This document shows, piece by piece, positions 59,701 to 64,000 of a DNA stretch of 64,000 nt (its first letter is position 1; every line of letters starts with the position of its first letter). The translations under genes and the position numbers were made by a program. Location of the stretch: contig NC_041005.1 in NCBI RefSeq assembly GCF_004193775.1, positions 8,186,501-8,250,500 on the forward strand, in the 5' to 3' direction. The DNA comes from Glycine soja. Taxonomy: Eukaryota; Streptophyta; Magnoliopsida; Fabales; Fabaceae. Under the pieces are notes generated by a model that worked only from the letters and a program-made list of their open reading frames with translations, was not told the DNA's origin and did no database searches.

Positions 59701-62700
59701 TGTTTCATTAAAAACACAAATGGATCTTTAAAGGAAGAATGATTGTCCTTGTGAAAGTCATCAAAATATTAGCAGGCAATACCGCAAGTGGAAGAAAACG
59801 CATATTTAAGAATCTTGATGAAAGGTCTTCTTCCAAAGTATCCTTATGTCTCTCTTTCCACTCTTCCCACAAGTAACTGTCAATATCAGATGAGAAAAGA
59901 CCAAAATACAACTCTCTTGAGTTCACTTTTTAAAATCAGAATACAAATATAAGGAATCTGCATAGTAGTAACAGAAATAAGCATGTATAATTGATATTAC
60001 GTTGAAATTAAAGTAAGGAACAGAAAATGCCAATACGAATAAGCAGAATCCATAAGCACATAATTTTGGTTTTCTTGTTTGTTTACACCATCATTCATAA
60101 TCAAAAGATAAAACAATAATGATATTTGCATTTTTCAGGGTTCAATATTAAATGTTTTTGTATTAGCAGTGCATGTTTCTGTATTATTTAAATGTTTTTC
60201 CAGATTGGCCAAACTATGTTAAGCTCAATTCTGGATTGATACTTGTACTGTTAGTACCTCTGGTACTCAATTAATATATATTATTAAGTTTGCTGATAAA
60301 AAAAAAATATTAATTTAAAGGTGAAACTAAAGGACTACATAAAAGTCAAATTAGAAAATTTAACATTGTGTTTTGGTTGGAAAGTTGCCTTAGTTGTGGT
60401 ATGGTCACCCCTGGGTCAGTGTCTCAGAAAAGACTATCTACAAAGGGGCTGACCAGAAAGGCCAAGTGAAGTGTGGAGCCACCAGGAAGTGAACTCTTAG
60501 CAGGTTGAGATCACACATCAATTAAAAATAAGTCCTAAGTGGTGCTCATAATGCTTGGGCAATCCCTACCTTAAAAATCAGTTTTGTGAGGTTGAGTTAG
60601 GCCATAAGCCCAAATTCTAAGAGTTCCAATAACTAAGAAGAAACTTCATCTAGAAGACTCACTTAGAGTTTAATCAAATGCAGGATCAATGGTCTGAGCT
60701 CTATTTTTCAGATTTATATATGTCTACGTCTAACGTTGTGCAAAAAGTTGAGTACAAAGTTGACTACGTTTAAGTAAATTATTATACACAAAATACTAGC
60801 TAAGGATATACAATTCTGTTCTAAGGCCAGAAACGTTCCCTTGAATGGTTCTAGGACTGATAGATATGTTTACAAAATTTGGTTAGATTGACAGTCATGC
60901 AAGACTTCACAACTAATTAGTAATTACATAATTAAAGGAAGCACATTAACCACTAGGAACTTCATTATCAATTGCTTGATAAAATCACAATTTAACGAAG
61001 TTACTACAAAATCAATATTTCAAAATTCAGCTGCAGGGGCAGATGGTCTGCAATGGTCTCAAACATGAACCCAAATATAACTTGTACTTGCATATATAAT
61101 ATAACATCAAATTCAGTTTTAATTTATCGCACATAATAACCAGCATACACGTTTTTGGGACAGGGGAGGGGTAGAGAGGGGAATAAAAGAAAGTAAGAAG
61201 TTCTAGTCTACCTTTGCACTAGGTTTTTCAGACCACTATGACTTCCTTTTATGGAATCCATATGCAATATACAGGGTACCTTAAGTGAATTGTCCGGCTC
61301 CTTATCTGGAATACATATAATAACATAAATCTCAGAAAATAGTTTCACAAGAATGATCATAAGCCGAGACCTCACCATTAAAATTAACCACTTCACCAGG
61401 ATGGCATATGACTATTAAACTCCAGTGAAGACTACCATCACATGAAAAGATAAGGCTGATCAGCACTTGAATACAGTTAGAGACAGATGGAGAACCAAAA
61501 CTTCCAAAGAATCTTACTTGAAGTTCACAGGAATAAAGATATAATCCTTTGCAAATAAATTTACTTTTCTTGTCCATTTACGAACGCGTAGAAATGCTGC
61601 TTTTCCATCAGAAGCACTAGACGGATTTTTGTCCATATCAGCCAACTTTCTAAAGAAGAAACTATTAAAAAAATGAAATCTATGCTTTTCCATGTCCGGT
61701 ATTTGATTCTTGAGATACCTGCCAAAATGAGATTTCCAAAATGTCAAACCATCTTCAATCACAATATAGATCAACAACCATATAATTATAATGGGCCTTT
61801 AAAATACGTATACCAGAAGAGAAAAAAAAAAGGGAAATGGAAGGTACATAAAGCAGGGTGAGAAATGCTGCCATGAGTAAAGAGAAAATTAAGGATGGAG
61901 AGGTAACAGATTTTACATGTGGCATTAGCAAATTGGGGAGGAAATTCTGCAATGTTGTGTGAGGGTAAGGAAAACATGAATATAGTGGAAGGAGAAGAGA
62001 TTGGCAGAGGAGAAGAGAATTTTTGAAAGGGTTTAATGGCTTTAGCCAGGGAGGGCAGGATCCACTAATTCAGCTCTGATTGTTCTTTTTCTTGCTGCAT
62101 TTTATTTCTCTTCTGTTCATTCTGTTCCATTTCTGTGTCCAGAACTTAATAATCAACTTATACCCATAAAGGAGAGTTTCTCGTTGCCTTATATTATAAT
62201 TTCAGTATCCATCAATTTTTCATTATTTAATATTTCCTGCCTTTTCACAATATCCTACAATCATCAATCCTTTTAGTATTCTCTTTATATAAACGCAATA
62301 TATGTTGATATTCCTCTGCCCATAAGTGCCTACATATATCATCATCTATTTTCAATTGTAAATTGTATGTTACAAAAATCATATGAAAGAGAACTTAGTT
62401 TTTAAAGGGAGAAAAGATAAAGGACACTCCATTCCATGGTTCACAAAGATGCAATCTATAAGAAAGAAAATGCAACCAAGAAGGACAGAACAAGCTAAAA
62501 ATGTTATTGTAGTCTTGCATATGATGAATAAAGTTTTTAACAAAAATATGGGACAAAAGAATGATAATTATGCATACACACATGCATACATATGAGTGTG
62601 TGTGTGTATAGAGAGAGAGAGAGAAACTCACTGGATGTAAAAATCAATAATTGTGTCATTAATGAATGTGTCTGGTTGCAAGAGATCTACATCTCTCTTG

Positions 62701-63900
62701 CTTAGGGAAACAGCATCTGGATCCCCTTTCGGATAGATAACATCATCGAAAGGCTCCTCAAAACTGTTTCAGATCATAAATTCTTAGAATTAAACATGGT
62801 ATTATGAGCTACATCCTCCCTCCCGCCCCCCAAAACACACACACACACACACACACACAAAGCAAGACGAGAAAATGAAAAATGATAGTAGAAAGCAATA
62901 GGCTCTAATGGTTATTTACAAGATATCATGATCTTTTACATTCACTCAAATAGACACATTAAAAAAGTATATAGAAATCAGAAGATTGATGTGAACACGT
63001 TTTCCTCAACATAACAGAAGTTGTGCACGTTTCTACTTAAAGGTATATGGAAAACATGAAAATCATACAGATGTAACCATGGACTCAAACCTCACATTTC
63101 CAATAAATGATATCTACAACATTTTTAATTGGAAGAATGAGTGAAAAGGATTGCACTCAGCTTCAACATCCCAAGCCAAACATCTCAGAAGCACACATTA
63201 AACCATAGAATAAACTATGGAATACGGTGAAAAGAAGATTAATAGACAGCATATATGCAATGGCAAAGGAAATAGGACACCATAAAGCACTAAACCTGAA
63301 CACGTTTTCAAAATAAAAGCTATGGGCTACGGCATCCATACATGTAGATATGCTTTCCAAAATGGAAAAGGAAATTAACAAACAATTCTTACTTGGGGAA
63401 GTAGCATCTTGACCCACGTGAATCAGTTTTATTGCCTTCTACATCCGCACTACAAGAGAAAAATTAGTCATAAAAATAATACATTCAATAAAATGACATA
63501 AACTGGCATTCAGAGCAAAAAACATATGCACCTCAAATCAATTTTGAACCAAGAATAAACTTTTCCATACAATGAAATCACACATCACAAGTTTATAAAC
63601 AAAACACAAATATTACAATTAACAGAGTCCAGTCGAGACTTGTGACTTGCAGCCTATCCATCAATCAATTATAATCGATAGAAACCAGTATCCAACAGGT
63701 GAAAACCTACAATCTGTGTAGAATTTTATAGAAAATTGATAACCAACTGACCAAGGAAAAATGTAATAGAAAATACAACTTAATGACTTACCGAAGAGCC
63801 ATGTTCCAAGAAGCCAAGTATTTCAGATTAAGAGATGTGATTTGTCTATGTCTAAGAGACCAATTGTAATCAGCAACCGCAATTTCCAATTCCTCAATGC
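56739..63900 (-). CDS. ULP2-type SUMO protease (C48 family), 3' ten exons
   Basis: Exons in transcript order are 63792-63900 (first one visible), 63393-63449, 62632-62763, 61518-61718, 61376-61431, 61212-61305, 59783-59876, 58707-58826, 57828-58217 and 56739-57440. They give about 650 residues; the 5' part lies beyond 64000. The catalytic core is complete. It has DPDAVSLSKRDVDLLQPDTF and FINDTIIDFYI, then HRFHFFNSFFFRKLADMD and His in LHWSLIVICHPGE (codon 61425-61427). Asp lies in CILHMDSIKGSH (61256-61258), and Gln and Cys in LPQQENSYDCGLFLLHYLE (Cys 58797-58799). The order and sequence match Arabidopsis ULP2A/ULP2B, nuclear enzymes that remove SUMO. The long C-terminal tail is acidic, contains a 17-residue tandem repeat, and ends with a basic AAKRRRLMPLR that may be a nuclear signal. 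Confidence 0.93.
56877..57029 (-). repeat. 51-bp in-frame tandem repeat in ULP2 last exon
   Basis: Three units start at 56877, 56928 and 56979, an exact 51-bp period. They encode variants of EAPTxPLxQVSDAVDDE. The unit nearest the N-terminus (FPDALDDE) is the most diverged. Confidence 0.9.
58914..59050 (-). pseudogene. Decayed duplicate of the ULP2 catalytic-Cys exon start
   Basis: The segment 58784-58911 (the first part of the exon holding QQENSYDCG plus upstream intron) is repeated at 58914-59050 with a 130-bp offset growing to 139 bp. The copy would read LAQQENSYDSGLFLL, so the catalytic Cys codon TGT has become TCT (58927-58929). The splice acceptor AG of the true exon is AA in the copy (near 58956). 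It lies in the intron just upstream of the true exon and should be silent. Confidence 0.85.
62595..62624. repeat. (GT)n(GA)n microsatellite beside a ULP2 splice donor
   Basis: A GT run followed by a GA run lies within 10 bp of the donor of exon 62632-62763; in transcript sense it is a CT-rich stretch at the start of the intron. Confidence 0.9.
62834..62859. repeat. (AC)n microsatellite in a ULP2 intron
   Basis: About 12 uninterrupted AC units follow a C-rich stretch. Confidence 0.95.
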
Positions 63901-64000
63901 CTAGCATATGTATAGACATACACTTAATCAGTAACAGAGATAAGTTACTATCTGCAAAAACAAACTACAAACTCCTACTATCAGAAATTACCCAAATAAA

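Noticed and set aside
1..64000. tRNA, rRNA, CRISPR arrays, bacterial operons or viral genomes
   Set aside because: No cloverleaf, rRNA segment, spacer-repeat array or viral gene set was recognised; the window is plant nuclear DNA. A tRNAscan-SE run would be the decisive check for tRNAs.

Overview
The window is plant nuclear DNA from a dicot. Genes have GT-AG introns, intergenic DNA is AT-rich, and many transposons and MITE-like repeats are present. The coding style and repeat families look like a legume, most likely Glycine (soybean or a close relative). That species call is inference from familiarity, not from a database search.

Five ordinary host genes can be read. A single-exon zinc-finger homeodomain (ZHD) transcription factor lies at 6775-7587 (+). 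A four-exon GEM-like GRAM-domain protein lies at 24746-28721 (-). A three-exon auxin co-receptor F-box gene of the AFB4/AFB5 clade lies at 30762-32676 (+), head to head with the GEM-like gene. A 14-exon bifunctional NAD(P)HX epimerase / pyridoxine 5'-phosphate oxidase gene (PPOX1/PDX3 type) lies at 48401-55172 (-). The 3' ten exons of a ULP2-type SUMO protease lie at 56739-63900 (-); its 5' end is beyond the window. Exon junctions for the four spliced genes were worked out by hand and keep frame throughout.

The most interesting content is a large Mutator-like element (MULE) present twice in opposite orientation. Copy B (39605-47602, 7998 bp) is complete. It has terminal inverted repeats beginning GGGTG and a perfect 9-bp target-site duplication, CTTTTTAAA. 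Between the ends it carries two convergent, intron-containing genes: a FAR1/MULE-type transposase fused to an OTU-like cysteine-protease domain (+), and a plant mobile domain (PMD, MAIN-like) gene (-). Copy A (about 14999-23026) has the same pair in reverse order plus a third decayed gene. Its transposase-side end is clear but its left end was not found. All of these element genes are broken, and two Trp-to-stop changes occur at the same codons in both copies. Copy B was later hit by a 920-bp hAT-like element inside its PMD exon.

Clusters of perfect palindromes sit upstream of the element genes, and their core sequence differs between copies while the arms stay complementary. A 122-bp tandem repeat lies upstream of PMD copy B, and a degenerate telomere-like (TTTAGGG-like) array lies upstream of PMD copy A. 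Smaller points of interest are a duplicated, decayed catalytic exon in the SUMO protease gene whose active-site Cys has become Ser, an LTR-retrotransposon remnant and paired MITEs inside introns of the PPOX1 gene, and a degenerate miR393-site position in the AFB4/5 gene. The remaining intergenic DNA (1-6774, 7588-14081, 32677-39595 and shorter gaps) shows only AT-rich sequence, microsatellites and repeat fragments.
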